Part shown: positions 35,101-50,100 of the stretch, piece by piece
Position numbering within the stretch: position 1 is the first letter of the stretch
Layout: each line of letters begins with the position of its first letter
Source: Opisthocomus hoazin
Lineage: Eukaryota > Chordata > Aves > Opisthocomiformes > Opisthocomidae
NCBI RefSeq assembly: GCF_030867145.1
Contig: NC_134441.1
Location: 4,900,992-4,964,991 of the forward strand
DNA length: 64,000 nucleotides
Reading direction: 5' to 3'
Translations under genes and position numbers: made by a program
Notes under the pieces: generated by a model
The model's input: the letters and a program-made list of their open reading frames with translations, nothing else
Databases searched by the model: none
Told to the model about the DNA's origin: nothing

Positions 35101-38100
35101 CGCAGAATACAGTCAGATAGCATCATCTGTTAATAGACTTCCAGAAAGCTACCCATGCCTTGAGAGATAAGATTTGTCTCTCTCCTCCCCCCAAGCATCC
35201 CAAGACATCTCTGACACCAATATGAAGCATGGCATTTCAAGTGCTGAGATTTTAAAACACTACAGAGCAACATCAAACACACAGGATGAAGACAGCATTC
35301 TGATAAAAGCAAAAGACAGGACAGAAATGGCTATGTCTATCCACGTTCCTGTAGTGTACCTGCAATACTTGGTCTGAGTTTCTCCCTCTTGCATAACTTG
35401 GGATAGACAGCTCAGGGGTTACTATAGTTTCTAAAAGTACTTCTTGGCACAGAAGTCTAGAGTTCTCCTTTAGTTCCATTTAAATATACCTTCACAGACA
35501 CTTGTTAGTACTGTGGAAACACTTCTGACACTACTAACTACTTCCGTATCATGGTTTTCAGTGATCTAAAAGCAAAGGGGGGAAATCACTTACACAAGCT
35601 GAAGTCCATTTACTGTTGTTGCACATGTACATCACCAAGGGAAAATGTTTTGCAGCAGGTTAAGTGAACATCTATAATCAAACACGGTACTACTGTACAG
35701 CTGTATCCCCACATCAAAGAAACAAAACACACAACAAACCAAGCCAGTGATCTTAAAAATCCCACTGTACGGTAAAAAGAGAGGCTTGCGGTCCCTGACC
35801 TACTGGCACACGCCAACAGGGCAGTCTGCTTTCCCAGCAGCCCTCAGCCCCCTGACACTTCTCCCAGATCCAGCAGCTACAGTCTAGTTTCTTTCAACTG
35901 CTGTCAAGGTTGCTGCTTCTTCTGCACATGATGTTTATACCTTCACAACCTGCTCTAAGCTTTTTATGTATTGCTCCGACGATCCAGCTTCACTTTAAGG
36001 TGCTCCAATAGAAATCAAAACCACCGCAAGGTCTGGACACTTATCTTCACTAGATTCAAGTGAGACTAGCTTTTCCCATGGTAGACATGGAGACAGGAAC
36101 CTGAAGAACCAAAGGAATCAAAACAAGGTGTCTTAGTTTTGACAGAGAGTGGGATAGGGGGAAAGACATTTATCTCCAAGTTCTGAAAATGCTTAAAGCA
36201 ATGTGTTCACAGTTCACCATGTGAAAAGGAGACATACCAGGAGCTCCCAAGCAATTCTTAACTAGTGGCAGACACACACTTCTGCGGATTAATCATCTTG
36301 AAAGAGAACAGCCACTCAACACAAACCTCACCTGCTTCCTAGTGGGCTCAAGACAACTATCACAATTTCAGAATTTTTAGTCAGTATTTATTACACAACC
36401 TTTGCTATTTTGAATAATTGAATAATTCACCTGTCATGGTCAGGCAGGATTCAGATGGTTTGAAAAACTCAGGCCCTGGGCCAGGGCACTTACGAAAGAT
36501 GACCAGTTCAAATGAAAACAGTCCAGTTACACTGTTCAAAGATGGAGGAATAAAGGAATCCAGCCCATCTCAAATGCCTTTTCCTCCTTTAAAGGAAAAC
36601 AATGCTCTAAGTAAGAAAAACTTGGTCACTATGTTAAAAAAACATTTTCACACTTTGGGGCCTTCCACACTTTTCAGCGATTGCTGAACAAGGACCACCC
36701 ATGCATCACCACAAGCAAGTTTTCTGAAATATTACAGAGAGGGTCGTGCTGAAGTTTTACCACTGTTGACAAGTCTATGGAATAAGGGAATAAAACAGCT
36801 TTCTCAATCCCAACAAGCAAAAAAATACTGTAATCCAATGACTTGGTTCCAGAAGGCCCACTGTGAACCTGAAAAACAATTCTGTATTAAATTTTTTTCC
36901 TATAATAGAATAACAGATATTTTATTAGTACAGAAGAGGCTATCTATTTTAATGTACCATGAACTTTATATAAACTCTGCTTATAAAACATGCTTGGTAG
37001 GCAAAACATGTCACCTACTCTACAGCAGCAAGTCAATCATGGCAGCAAACAAAGAGCGTCTTTATTTCACCAGACCTAAAAGGTTTCTGTGAAAGTTTTT
37101 GGAATCACGTTGATCTGCTGCCTAAGCAGAGAGCAAGTAAATCAGTATGTTTACACAAGTGGAGCAATCTCCTGATGTTTCCAAGGACTGAACAAAGAAT
37201 TGTAGTATTTAAAAAGCATTTTGGTACTACTTCTCTGCTTATTCACCTTCCCAGTGGCTCAGAATACCATTTCTGGAATTTTCCAAAGTAACAATTTAAA
37301 CAAACCTTATCCATAGTGCAGAGCAGATTACTTACAGGTTGGTAGTTCTGTCCTAAAGAGTAAAAAGACAATTCACTGACCAAATGTGGAGCCCACTTCC
37401 TCAGTTTGCAGGACTTAAGTACAGAAAAAGCTGTTTTCATCAAACTAAACATCAACTGATCTTTCCAGAGACTGTCTGGAACAGGAAACATCAAGAAACC
37501 AACTTCAAGGATTATTTTTTAAATCCAAGGAAGCTCAAAAAGCCTCAAATTGAGGAAGCAGCACAGGAATGGATAAATATCACGAGGCATAAAGACAGTG
37601 AAATATCTGAATTCAACACACAGTTACTGAGCATACCTGAGCCATTCTTCCTAGATTATCGCTAAAGATAAAGTGAACACGCTCAAAACTGAGCAAGTGT
37701 CTCTGTCCAGGAAAACTTGCACACCTTGTGTCTGGAAATCACTTGTGATTTTTTTGGTCCTTCCTAACCCAGGGTGAAACAAAACCTTCCTGCTACTACC
37801 GAACGTATTTGACTTCCAAAAACTCAAGCTCAAGTCACAGCTAATGGCACAAAACTGTGACTTTTAATTGGGCTTTCTTGTTGCCAGTAATGGTTTTGTT
37901 TTGGACTTATGTACTTCATTGATGGGGGGAGAAGGAGGAAACAACCACCAGAAACACCAGAGAACACAAAAGCTCCTCCAAGACTTCAGATGTTTTAAGA
38001 AGCTACACAATGCACACAATGTCTGAGTCATCCCAGTATCACCCCGCTGTTTGCACGATTTTCATTTACCACACTTATCAAGAGTCCTAATATATCATGT

Positions 38101-41100
38101 ATTACGTCTCTGAAGCTAGAGTAAAGTGTTAATCTCAAACAGGAAGGCTGTTTAAATAAGATTAAGAAAGAGTGACTACACGTCTGTGTTTGCAGAGAAG
38201 AGAGCTCCCAGGATAGCGGACAGGATACCACAACTATACGTGTCAGGGAAAGAATAAGAGAGCAAAACAGCAAGCACTATTTCATACTGGTGGTGTAAAA
38301 GAGAACACCCTCTGCATTCCAGCCTCATCCCTAATTTATGTATGTAGAGGGGGAAGGGAGCACAAGGATTGTATACTTTAAAGTTACCATGACCCGTTTT
38401 ACTGTTGACTTCATTTCCCTTTTCTTCATTCACTTTCCAGAGGGATTCTCTGCATTCACTCCGTCTCCCAGAAGTGACTAGGCAACAAAGCCAAAGGCAG
38501 CTGGGACAAGGCATTCCTACTGTTCAATTTACTTCTCAAGACTCATTCCAGAGGTCCTTTAAATAGATCTCTTTTTACTAGGAGGGCATTAAAAATGTAT
38601 TAATTCTTCAGAAATATGGGGACAGGATGAAATACATGCAAAGCAGCAGTAAAGAGAGGGGTTACCACTGTGGCAAAAATTCTCACTCCTGTGACACGAA
38701 GCATTGCAAGAGCCAGCTGGTCACTTGCTCTCTCCTACGAAGCAGTCCTGCAATCCTGCTGCGCACAAAGAGCACACAAAGCACCTCAGCAGCGAGGGGA
38801 GGGGAGGGGAACTGTGTGATGGCCAGCTAGCTTCGCACCGCTGCTGGCCCCACTGCTGTTAGAGCACAAACACGCAGGAGCCGAAGACGCATTTCACACA
38901 GCAGACAGTAATTAAGCTGGTTTTGTTGGCTTGCGTAAATCTGGGAAATTTCCACACAGGGAGAAAGATTTACAGGGTGTTCTCTAGCATCCACATTCAT
39001 TCCAAGTGTTCCAGGGCTTGTGATGCTGAAAATGAAAAACATGGGATCCTCATGAACTCGTCGTTTTCCCCACCAATTTTGAAAGCATTCTAATCCTGTT
39101 TAGTAAGGATGTATTTAAGTGTTGAGACTCTCCCAGTCCTATTTACATATATATCTGTGTGCAATATACACACACAACATACCAGTCTCCAAATAACAAA
39201 TACGCATAGTACTTCACATCTGAAGTTCACTGCATGAACTACGCACCCTAAGTAAAATAACCCAATGTAAACCTTGTCAAGCAGTCCTAAAACCCAATAC
39301 TTTCCCTCAGTTTCTTGGACTTTCCTATATTTCCATTTCTTTTATTTACTCTTTCTTCTTCTCTTCTCTCTCCAACTCTGCCAATCTGAGAGAAAATGTC
39401 GCCTTCTGGAACAGGCAAGTCCTAGTTCAACTCTGGATCTGAAAGCCTGAGTGATTTAGTTATTATTACACATCTTATTTATAACTTCCTATTCAGTTCC
39501 CTAAAATAAAGGTTGGCCCCATCCTGATAAAGCTGTTTCCTGTTGCTTCCTAGGTTACACTGCCAAGACCGATGCCTACCTTGCAACTGATTCAGTTCGC
39601 AGTGGGCTGATAGGTAAGCAGGCTCTACTCTTCAATAGCAAAACACGGCTCACACAGTATCCTTAAGCACGCCACATCCTTCTGAGATGATGCCCTCATA
39701 CCTACATACTAGTAGCGACAGTAAGAACACTTATCAGCAGCCTTAAGAAGTAGCAGCTTGAATTCAGTCACGTTTTTTAATGGAAGCAGGAACAATACAA
39801 GCTCAGGGATGGAACCAGTACTGTAAGACAACTATTTTATAGGATATACACATATTAGCATGGCTTTGAATTTACAGATGCATTTATAACATGTTCTTAG
39901 ATAGTCTAGAGATAATGCAACTGAAGTTCTAAGCTCAAAATAATGTTTTTCTGTGGTTTTGTAACTTTACGCAAACAACTATTTTTGCTAAGCCTCTGGA
40001 CTTCTTAGAAAACACAACCATTACTGAGCAGCAAACTTCCATTCTCTCCTACTCAAATAATACAGCGATACCAGCCTTAATCTTGTTGCCACTGGTTTTA
40101 TGTAAGGCCAGTAATTCTCCTCAACAGCTTTAACAGGCTCAATGCTCAGAGAAGAATACAACTCCAAATCCACCTGCCCTACGCAACGGAAGCTGCTCCA
40201 GTCTGCAAAGCAGTAGTGAGAAGATGGCATTAGAACTGCCGAGAACAGAACTGAAATGGAAGCGACTCTCAAAACACCCTTTACAATTTGGAATAACAAT
40301 GAATATGCAGATGAATTATTTTAGCACGGTAACAGTAACACCGGGAACAGAACCACCATCTACCAAAACACAATGCCTCTCATCTGGAAAAGCAGCTCCT
40401 TACACATTCAGAAATCTTTTAAGTGATCTTAAGTTAACCGTAATATCAAAGCAACTGTCTCATTTAAACACAATTCATAGAAAGCACACTCTGTGTTCAG
40501 TACTACAATCGAAGTTGTATAGGGAGTAGCATACCAAACATTTTAATTCTTGTGTTTGGTAAACAATTGCTGTGCCTCACTGGGCAACTGCCGTTTGCGG
40601 GCCAACTTTAGTAAGCTTCAACATCTCCATTCAGGTCAAGTTTCCACCATTAAATTTATCACCAGTTCCCTCTATGGTCCATTTTCAGACCAAGGCAAGA
40701 AGCCAACAAACAATCATGCTAAACCAGCAGCAACTTTCAAAGTAGCAGAAATCACTACAGGGAACACTGTAATCACCACCTCAAACTTTTGTGAGTGATC
40801 CTCAACACATTTCAGTTAAATTTAAGCAGGTTTTTCTTTTTTTGCTAAGCTAACAGAGTTCAAGAAGACTGAACTGAAGGCATTGTATGAGCAAATTTGC
40901 TGGAGGGGCGAAGGGCAAGGAACATGCTCAGGAGCAACCACATCTCCAGACAGCACACTTGTATTTAAAACGCTATCGAGCCCACAAACCAAAATGCCAA
41001 TTCAGTGCATTCCTGTCCATGCATACGGTCCTTCACAAGCTTACAACAGTTCCCTGAACAAGGTCAGAATTCGGCATTGCTAGAAAAGAAAGGAAATTGA

Positions 41101-44100
41101 TTTAAACCTCAGACCACTGCCTTCCTGTCCCCATCTATAGTAGGAAGCTCAAAGTCTCCAGTACACACGGCTCCAAGACACCTGTGGTGGCAACACAGAA
41201 AACACAAGCGACCCGTAGCTACAAGTCAAAGTACTCTGAAAACAGATGTGTTACACACTAATGTGAACCGACTGATCCATGCTTCCTACCCCTTAAAATG
41301 ACATAAAATTGCTTTAAAGTTTGATCTTTGCGAAAGGAGTTCAAGCATTCACCTTAAAAATTAGTATGAGCTTTGGGAAAGAACTTTTATACTTTACATT
41401 GATCTAAAACTGTGATCCACCATGGAAATGGTAAAGCAATACTGGTACCACAATTACTGTAACCACCGGGCTATACCTGATGGTAGAGGTTTTATTTCTG
41501 CTCACCGAATCTGGCACTGCATTCTATAATTCCTTTTATGCAAAGTTTGTTGTAAACCTACAGAAGAAGAAAAACCCCTATAGGGCTAGTATATGTTAAC
41601 TGAAAACAATCTTGAACTGGTGCCTTGAAACCATTTCATCTGAGAGAATGAAATAGTTTTGGGTTGGGTTTTTTTAACTCCAAATTAGTTATTAATAAGT
41701 ACTTCAAAACTTACTGTGAAAAATCCTCTCATATGAAACTCGTAACAACAGCAGCCAGAAGAATTTTGTCTATATATAAACAAATGCAAAGCTGTTTCGT
41801 TTCTGGACAGAAACCATTAACCCTCATCACCCTGATTAATTGCTTTCTATTTTTAAACCTTAAGACTTTTTTTTTCTTTTCAGAACACACACATAGGAAA
41901 CCAACAGGCAAATCCCCTTCTTCCACTAGGTGAAAGAGAATAAACTGACCACAGCAGTACCTTAACTCACAAGAAGCTGCAAGCCAGCAGAGTTCCCAGT
42001 ACCTTGTCTTGCCCCTAAGCTAGACATCACCTAGTTGGGAGAACAGAGTAAGGAGCAGTCAGTCTAATCACATTCAGAGAAGCAGGAAACCAAATACATG
42101 TACAACAGATCAGTCCAGATGCAACCACCACACAAAACTACTGCTGCCTTGGCCACCCACGCTCAAGACACCGCATATTTAACTAATAAGGTTAACTTGG
42201 CTCCAGCATGAGTTGATGTAAAAAAATGTAACACATTGTGGAACTAGCGAAACGTTAGTTGTAGCCCTATCCGTGCAGTTTCCAAGCCCTCTGGAAGATG
42301 CCTTCACCGACGTATTACTAGGACCTCTGAGGATGTGTTTTACACACACACCTCAGCTGACCTATCCTATGACCCTTCCACCCCGGAATTGAGGGGTATG
42401 TCTGTGTGAAGCTTCTTGTAGTCCTCCGCAAGTCTGGAAGACTACCACTACCCAAATAATTCAATATGCACGTTACTGCAAAGTGGAGACTTAACGAGCT
42501 CAAGACAGAGCCATTTTTCAACTCAACACAAACTGGACCAGCCTGAAAATACCTCAACTTCAATAATAAGGAATTATTTAATACCTGACAAGAATTCCTT
42601 TGATTCTCTAAAGGCATTCTCTGCCTTGAAACTGCAAATAGCATTGTTCTGCACTATTACAATACCCTAGGAAACGCAACTGAACCTCACAGTGGTCTGA
42701 GGCACCACCCAGCTATTTTTAATCCAAATAGTTTCTAGTCTTTCCAAGAGGCCTCTAAGTTTTAACCTGAGGAACAAACCTGGTTAGGAAAGCAACAGCT
42801 AAGACAACTCCCCTTTTTAATCTTCACTATGTAGGTTTAGAGTTTTTCCCTAAAGAATCTATTCAAACAAATGGTCTTCTACCTTACTTTAGTATTGCAA
42901 GTGTGTTTAGAAAGACTGATAAATACACATACCTATGCAGGGAACATTTTACTAGGGCAAAAAGCAAATGATGAGCATTTAATTTAAATCTCTTAATACA
43001 CATTCTTCCCCAAACTCAAGTATTCCTTAAAATATGACAGGAAGTGCCTATTTGCTTTTCCTATTCACACTAATTCAGGTCTATTGTTGGCTGAAACAAA
43101 GGTCTTTCAACCTGCATCACCCGTTCCCAGGACATCTGACACCAGTTTATTAATATCATAAACACAAGAGGCATAAGTGGCAGAAATCCAGACCCACTCT
43201 TGGTACTCGTCTTAAATAACCTCAGAAAGGCGGGTGAATAATCTCACAGGTTGTGGAACTACAACATTTATTCACAACTAGGAACAAGCAGTTAAAGGTC
43301 ACAGCTGCTCCTTGAGCCTGTTCTTTGCAGGCAATGCACTACTGTATAATAATAAAAAGGCTCAGGCCTGTCCGCAAGCTTTCCTCCCTCCAACCAGCAG
43401 AACTGTTCTGCTTTTAAACAAAAAAAAAAAAGTAATCAGCAGCAACTCCAACATTTCAGCATTTTTCAAGATCAGCCAGCTGTTCAATGTGAAAGCTATC
43501 ATGGGGTTCAGGTTTCTGAACACCACAAAATTCAGCTGCTGAGAGAGTTTCCAACCTGTGAAGCTTAAATCTGTTTTCAGGTGAGAAAAGGGGAAGAGAA
43601 GAGTGGCCTTCCTACTGAGGATGTGTCAAATCCAGTTTTGCATCAGTCCCCTTTCAACTGCAATGAAAACTCCTCTTCATTCAAGGTTAGGATTATCAAA
43701 AAGAGACCGTGAACAGTAGTTTCCAGCCTCTGGCTAACATCACCTTCAGAGGCTACTCACCCTTATACCTAGCACTCCATCAGAAAGGATGTTTTTGATT
43801 GGAAATGTAAACAAAAAGAACAGAATCATGAAGTAGAGAAAATACACTACCTAAGCAACATCTGTGTTTAAAAACCCACATGCATTAGAATTCTTCACTT
43901 ACTCATTCTGAAAGCATCATCTACCAAATAAAAAGCCACCTGCCATTTTAGGGATCTGGCCTAGGTATGCTTGTGCCCCACTCTTGTCACAGCATGCATC
44001 AGTTATACTTAACCTGGAAAAATTAAGTGTCCCTGTTCAGATGCAAATAAAGAAGCTCAGACACTCAGGCTTCAAGAGTCACATAACCAAGCCTTCCTTC

Positions 44101-47100
44101 AGTGGCTTAAATACACTAAAAAATAAATCATAAACAAACACGTGTTCTTTGGTGCTGCAGCAGTAAAACTCTACCTATAAACAACTTTTTAACTCCATGT
44201 GAAATCTTAGTTGAAATGTAACCCCAGCAGAATGCGAAGTCTCTGGTTTGCTTGGAGGGGCAAACTGGCAGTGTTAGTGTTCTCCGTTTCGACAGCTTAT
44301 ACTCTAGAAGAAACATTTAAAGTATTACTACAGACATAGCGATAACTTGACTAAATGGCACAAGAAAAAAAAAAGAGCTTCCTCCCCTTTGAATTTTCCT
44401 GTTTCAAACACCTACCATCACAGAGATTGTGCCTTTCAACCATACATCATCCCTTTAAACAAAGTAGTTGTACTATGCAGTATGATATACAATCCACCCT
44501 AGTTACATCTCCATTACAGAAACACTCTTCAGCCAGCAAAACCTACACTGATTTATGAGAGGTCCTCCTGGATAAAGATGACAGAAGGGTTAAGTTATAT
44601 TTGTATTGTGTAGAATTTACTTGGGGGGGTTACTCATCATTTTTGTCCTTCATACAACTGCATACAGATCATACATATCTAATTACAGGGGAACAAAATT
44701 AACTCTAGCAGGAACTACATGCCCGCAAGACCTCCTTAGGGGCCTGAATGTTCTGTCACTATCACTCACAAAACTGAGGGACTTACTGAGCAACAGGAAG
44801 AGAATGGAGACAAAAACGCTTAGAAGTAACAGATTTAATTATTCCTGCTCTAACACAGCATTTTGTCTAGCCTTGGTACTCTGGTACCTGACTTGTTCCA
44901 ACATATTTTCTGCCTGCAGAGCTCTGCTTTACAATGTATCACCAATAAAGCCACAGCAAAACTGTTTCTGCACACCTTATTTCCAAGAAAGTAACTTCTC
45001 AATTTTAGCACTGCTGAGGACAGAAATTCAGGTTTACTCATTTTCCAGCACAAACTTTATGCTGGAACAGAGAAATTAAATAGCCTCTGTCCAGAGCGGA
45101 ACAGCACTGCCGCTTCCGACCTCTCTGAACACATTCCTGCTGACCTGCAGATAAAGGACATCCTGTTCACCATATGCAGAGCAAAGATTCAAGAGACCAG
45201 AACTCCACCTCAAGCCGCTGCTCTCCGGAACACCAGTATTCTTAGAGCTAAGTCGCAGCACTACACACTCACTAGGCTCCTTCAGGATTTACACATCAAG
45301 CTTACGGAAGTGCTCCATAATTCCCATAAGCCACGCTATGAAACACATGTAGTATGAGATTCCTCAAAATGCATTAAAAGAATTGGACTAAGTTTTATTC
45401 AAGCTTCATTTCCTCTTGCTGTGATAAGCATGTTAGCAGTGTATCTATTTTCCAAAAACAGGCTAATCACCCCTTGGTAGCAGAAGTGCTTTGCTGTTTT
45501 ACCTGGCTGTTTTATTTATACTTCCATTTTCTTAAGGAACCGTTCTCAATATGCCTAGGAGGAATGGAAAAGAACGTTCTTGGGGGGAGGGGGAATTGAG
45601 CATGCTCAGAAATACCACGTAGGCCTTAAAAAAGCAAAAAGTGTCAGCAGTTAAGCTGTTCTTCCTACTACGTTGTCTCCAGTTAACAGCACCAAGTCAC
45701 TGCCTTGTATGGGTACTGGGGCTAATTTCCATGCAAGACCAGTGTGCAATCCCCACACGGGAATTTTCAGTCCTCCTTCACAGAAGGTGATTTTAGACAT
45801 TATGAAAAAAGTCACTGAAGGCTACGGGCAGCTAAGCTCTCAAATAGGTGCTTCTGAGACTGTAGAATCTCCACAGATGAAGGTTTTTAATAACCATATA
45901 ACAAGAGTAACAGGTATAGTTGAAAGATTTGCATTTAGAGAACATACTAACAAGCTCCCAAGGTCCTGTCCGCCCTACTCTCTGTGATACCACCCTCATT
46001 CTGCTGTGACACGTCTGTGTTATAACCAGGGGCTGAGAAGGACACTGAAGAGTCTGCCACTCCAGGCATGGACTTCACAAATGCCAAAGTTATCTTCATG
46101 CTCTTTGATTCCTGTTGAAAGGGGATTTCTGCTTTGTTGGAAAAAAAAAAAAAAAAAAAAGGATTTAGTAGCAACAGGACTAGCAGAAGATCAGCCCTGT
46201 GAACTAGGCAAATCACAAAAGTATTTACTCGCCTCTTCTTCTAGTTCAGAATCTTTACAAGTCTCCTCAACACTACAAATTACCTTACTCACGATAGCTT
46301 ACCCCAATTATAGCTGAACATATCCACACGGAAGTTGCCCCTGTATTATTTATTCAAGAGGATGTTCACCTACACAGCACTGAAAAACCTGCACTACAAA
46401 GTTAGCTGTGTATTAATTCACGTAACTGAACATTCAATCCGTGCATATTTCAAAAGGATGCTTTAATTTGGATGTCTGGTCATTGAAAGAGTAAATAATT
46501 TCTATTTCAAGCTGCATTTACTTGAAGCCTTACCCAATGCCTAAAGCCATTACCTAATTTTTTTTTTTTAGAGAATAAAAAACACCCCAAACTTCAATAC
46601 TAAAAAGGAAAACAGACCTGCTTCTGCTTACATGTGTTCATTTTCATTATCCTCTTTTTTTTTTCCCCTATGCTCAAGCCAGGTGATTTGTGAGTCCCTG
46701 AAAGTAATCTGAATCAGTAACTATTTTCTCCTCAATTCCCACCGACAGCCCCCCTGCCTCAACCTATAGAAGCATTCCTCACTTCCACCAGAGTACCTAC
46801 ACCAAAGCGCACGCTAATAACACAGGCTAAATAGTCCCCTCAGCAGATCTTACTTTGTATCTTTTCAGGGGCTTGTTTGTGTTCCAAAGTAGTACAGAGC
46901 TATTTATGGAAAAATCTCTGCTGGAATCACGGCCAGAATTTCAATAGGCTGCACAGCACAGAAAAGCCGGTGGTTAGTTTTCTGTTTGCAAATAACAATA
47001 TATTTGGAAATAACAAACTGTGCTATTGTTTTGCATGTACATAACAGAAGCCTTTAGGCAATGCCTTTGTCACTCAGAATGCTACAGACCAAGAGCACTG

Positions 47101-50100
47101 GAATATCTTGATTTTCTCTTTTTGCTGAAGCCATTCCCAAACATATACTGCAAGTTAAAAATCAGTAGCAGTCTTTCACAAAGATATTATAGTTTGGAAT
47201 GCCTTTCAAAATCATCTACTAGAATTCTGTGACTCCGTGTGCATTTCTGTTGTAGATAAAAAAAATACCCCATCTCCTAGAAACTACTGTGCTGTTTCAG
47301 ACTCTTCTTATACATTCTGTGACCAAAGCTCTCATTTCAGGTGAAAGGATGAGGCCAAGAATTTCTCAGGCTTTTAATGTTCATGTGTAGAATGCAAGAG
47401 ACCGCTGCACCTCAGACAGCATGTAAAGTGCCTCCTTCTAAGGGAAGAAAATGAAAGCAAAATCACTCTTACCTACCACAAGGGAAGGGAGAGAAGGAGG
47501 GAGGGAGGCACACTCCTCAGATGAATTTCAGGCAGCTTGCCGTAGAGCACAGCGCCTGTGAAGGTCACAAGTACAACTGAAGTTTCCAGCAGAGACGAAT
47601 ACACAGTTTCAACTATTACATGACCATGGAATTAAAAAAAAAAAAAAAAAAAAATCTGATTACTGCACTCACTATGTGCATTCTCTCCTTTGTTCATTTT
47701 AATACTTACTGCATTTTTTTCAGTGGCACTTGGAACCTGAAAAAATGGTCTTCCCTTTACCAGTTGACTCTTCAGTTTTTTTCTTCCCCACTTGGCAACT
47801 ATTTTCCTGTGTTTCTATTCTGGCCCAAGCATATACGCCTCAGCTTCTTAAAAAAAAAAAAATTCAACAGAGGCCAATACTAGTTTCTGGCCTGGACTTT
47901 CAGAGATTCTTAACGCTCACTTCCTAAATGATGCAAAATGGATCTACAAATCTTGACAATTCTAAGGCAGACACTTATAACACGTCTTAAAAAATGCATA
48001 TACAGTCTACTAATCTGAGCAGAATACTGACCTTTATTTTTAAGTTAATTATTTTACATCTCTCACCTTCTCTATTTATAGATTAGGATCTTTCTTTGGA
48101 TTTTGGAAGAGTTGTGTAACAGCCGAAAACAAGACAGAGAGTATTTAGTAGAATTACTGTCCTGCCAGTACTTCAAAGTTCCTTGCCGTAACTTTTAGAA
48201 GTTTTGGACTTCACTTAGGGAAGCAGCCACACTAGTCTTACAGATAGGGAAACCAAAGCATGAAGGGGTTAAAATGACTGAGTGTCCTTCCAGATGAAAC
48301 AATTCCAGATGATTGTTTTCAGTTGTCATCCTCCCCCCCCCCCCCCCCAAATTTAAATCTAAAGTTTAAGTCAGTAGAAAGTAAAACAGTAATAACAGCT
48401 CAGTAAGAAATCTGAGCGTCAAAATTTGACACGGGTTAGAAAGAACATGAACTGGAAGGTGCCAAACAATTTCAGTTGAATGTTACTTTATTGTAAAACT
48501 TCTGGAAAAAGAATTCCAACATATACACAAATGAGCTTACAAGACCAAAGAGTGCTCTGTACCCGATCTTCTCTTGACTTCTTCAAAACCACAGCAACCA
48601 ACAAGAAGGAAAGACTAAGCCAGAAGTGCTCCTACCCAGGACGCAATCACTCGGGCCACGTCATTTTTCGTACCAACAGACATCCTTAATAACCCATGTG
48701 CAGAACACCGAGCAACAGAACAGAGAGATGACCTCGTCACCCCATTGTCAGTGACAATTTAGAACATACTTCCCTGACTTTCAGAAACAGCAGAAAGATG
48801 CGAATGCTACAGAAACAAGCAGATGTCTGCTATCCCCAGGTTTGGTATGAACTTCTTCAGGGCAAGCCAGGGAACGGAATCCACAAGCTCCAAGGAGCCA
48901 ACAACCCAACGTGCAGAATCTCCAAGTGTTTTTGGTTTGTTTTAAGTGCTCTCCGTCTTCCTACTGCACTTCCCTCTGAGGCATCTAAGTATTGTCAGAG
49001 ACAAAATTGCTGCGTTAAGCACAGCATGTGTTCTGCTCCAGTAACAGAACTGGTATGTTACCAGTCCCCACCACTTTCACAAGCAGGTTATCACTTCCAA
49101 AAGGGTCTGGAGTAAAAACAAAACATCCCAGATATTTCTTGAAAACAGAAAGAAAGTAAGATTCAGCTAAAAAAACCACAACAAAACAGAACACACACAT
49201 CAAAAAAATCCTAAACCAAAACATGAAGCTGTGATAAGAACAGACTGAGAAAAGGCAGAAGGACTAGACAGAAAGTTTTAGTATTTTGGTCAAAAAGCCA
49301 TTTCTGCCAGTTCTACGTTCCACTAAAATACCTTATGAGTGTTTCGGTATTACCTCTACAAAGCAGTGCCATTTTCTCACTGCTAGACTATATAATGAAA
49401 AAGTTTGTGGCTTCAGCTTCAATTGCTGTTCCTCCATATTGATCTTTTAGAAGAGATGTCCTCAAACATGAATCTCAATTCACAGGAAGTAGAGTTCTTC
49501 ACATGAAAGGCAGTCTACGAACACACACATAGCAACTGTAAGCATGAAAAGGCTGAGGAAGAGACTCAGCAAGTGGCTCACAACGCCAGAGTTTCACTGT
49601 TGCATTAAAACCATTACTGCATCTCCGAGAGAAGCAATCCATCCCCTCACCTGGCATCTCTTGTCCCATTCCTGCAGCACCACTACCTATTCCCCTACAA
49701 ACATCTGTTACAGTTTGACACATCAGTCTGGGGAATCTAACCCAGGATGAAATCCATCCGACAGCAAATAATCCAAGCCGTGTCATTTTCATTCAGGTCA
49801 GTTCCCGAGGCGATCGCTCTGCAGCTCAGTGAACGTGTGTCAGCTCAAAGTGGGACCTGGTGAAGCTACAAGGAAGGACCATCGCTTTCAGGAGCGGCAG
49901 CTACTTGAAGTGACAATGAACCCAGAGGCAAGTCAGGATGCAATCTGAATTCTAATCCCTCATTCCATACCAAGGCCACACTTCACTCCGAAACAAGCTG
50001 AACTTGGCAACTATTAAAAGGTAATTCAAGGTTTGGGTTTTTTTTAATTATCTCCAGTATTTCTATAAATGAACGCTTACACAATGCATGAAGAACAGTA

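Noticed and set aside
36418-36687. 89-codon plus-strand open frame in intron 2
   Set aside because: It looks plausibly protein-like at first but matches no family I know and has no exon signals at its ends.
44606-45079. 157-codon open frame on the plus strand in intron 2
   Set aside because: No recognisable domain, low-complexity hydrophobic and serine-rich residues, and no splice or promoter context. An open frame of this size is expected by chance in 27 kb.
45673-45987. 104-codon plus-strand open frame in intron 2
   Set aside because: No domain recognised, and its length is within chance expectation.
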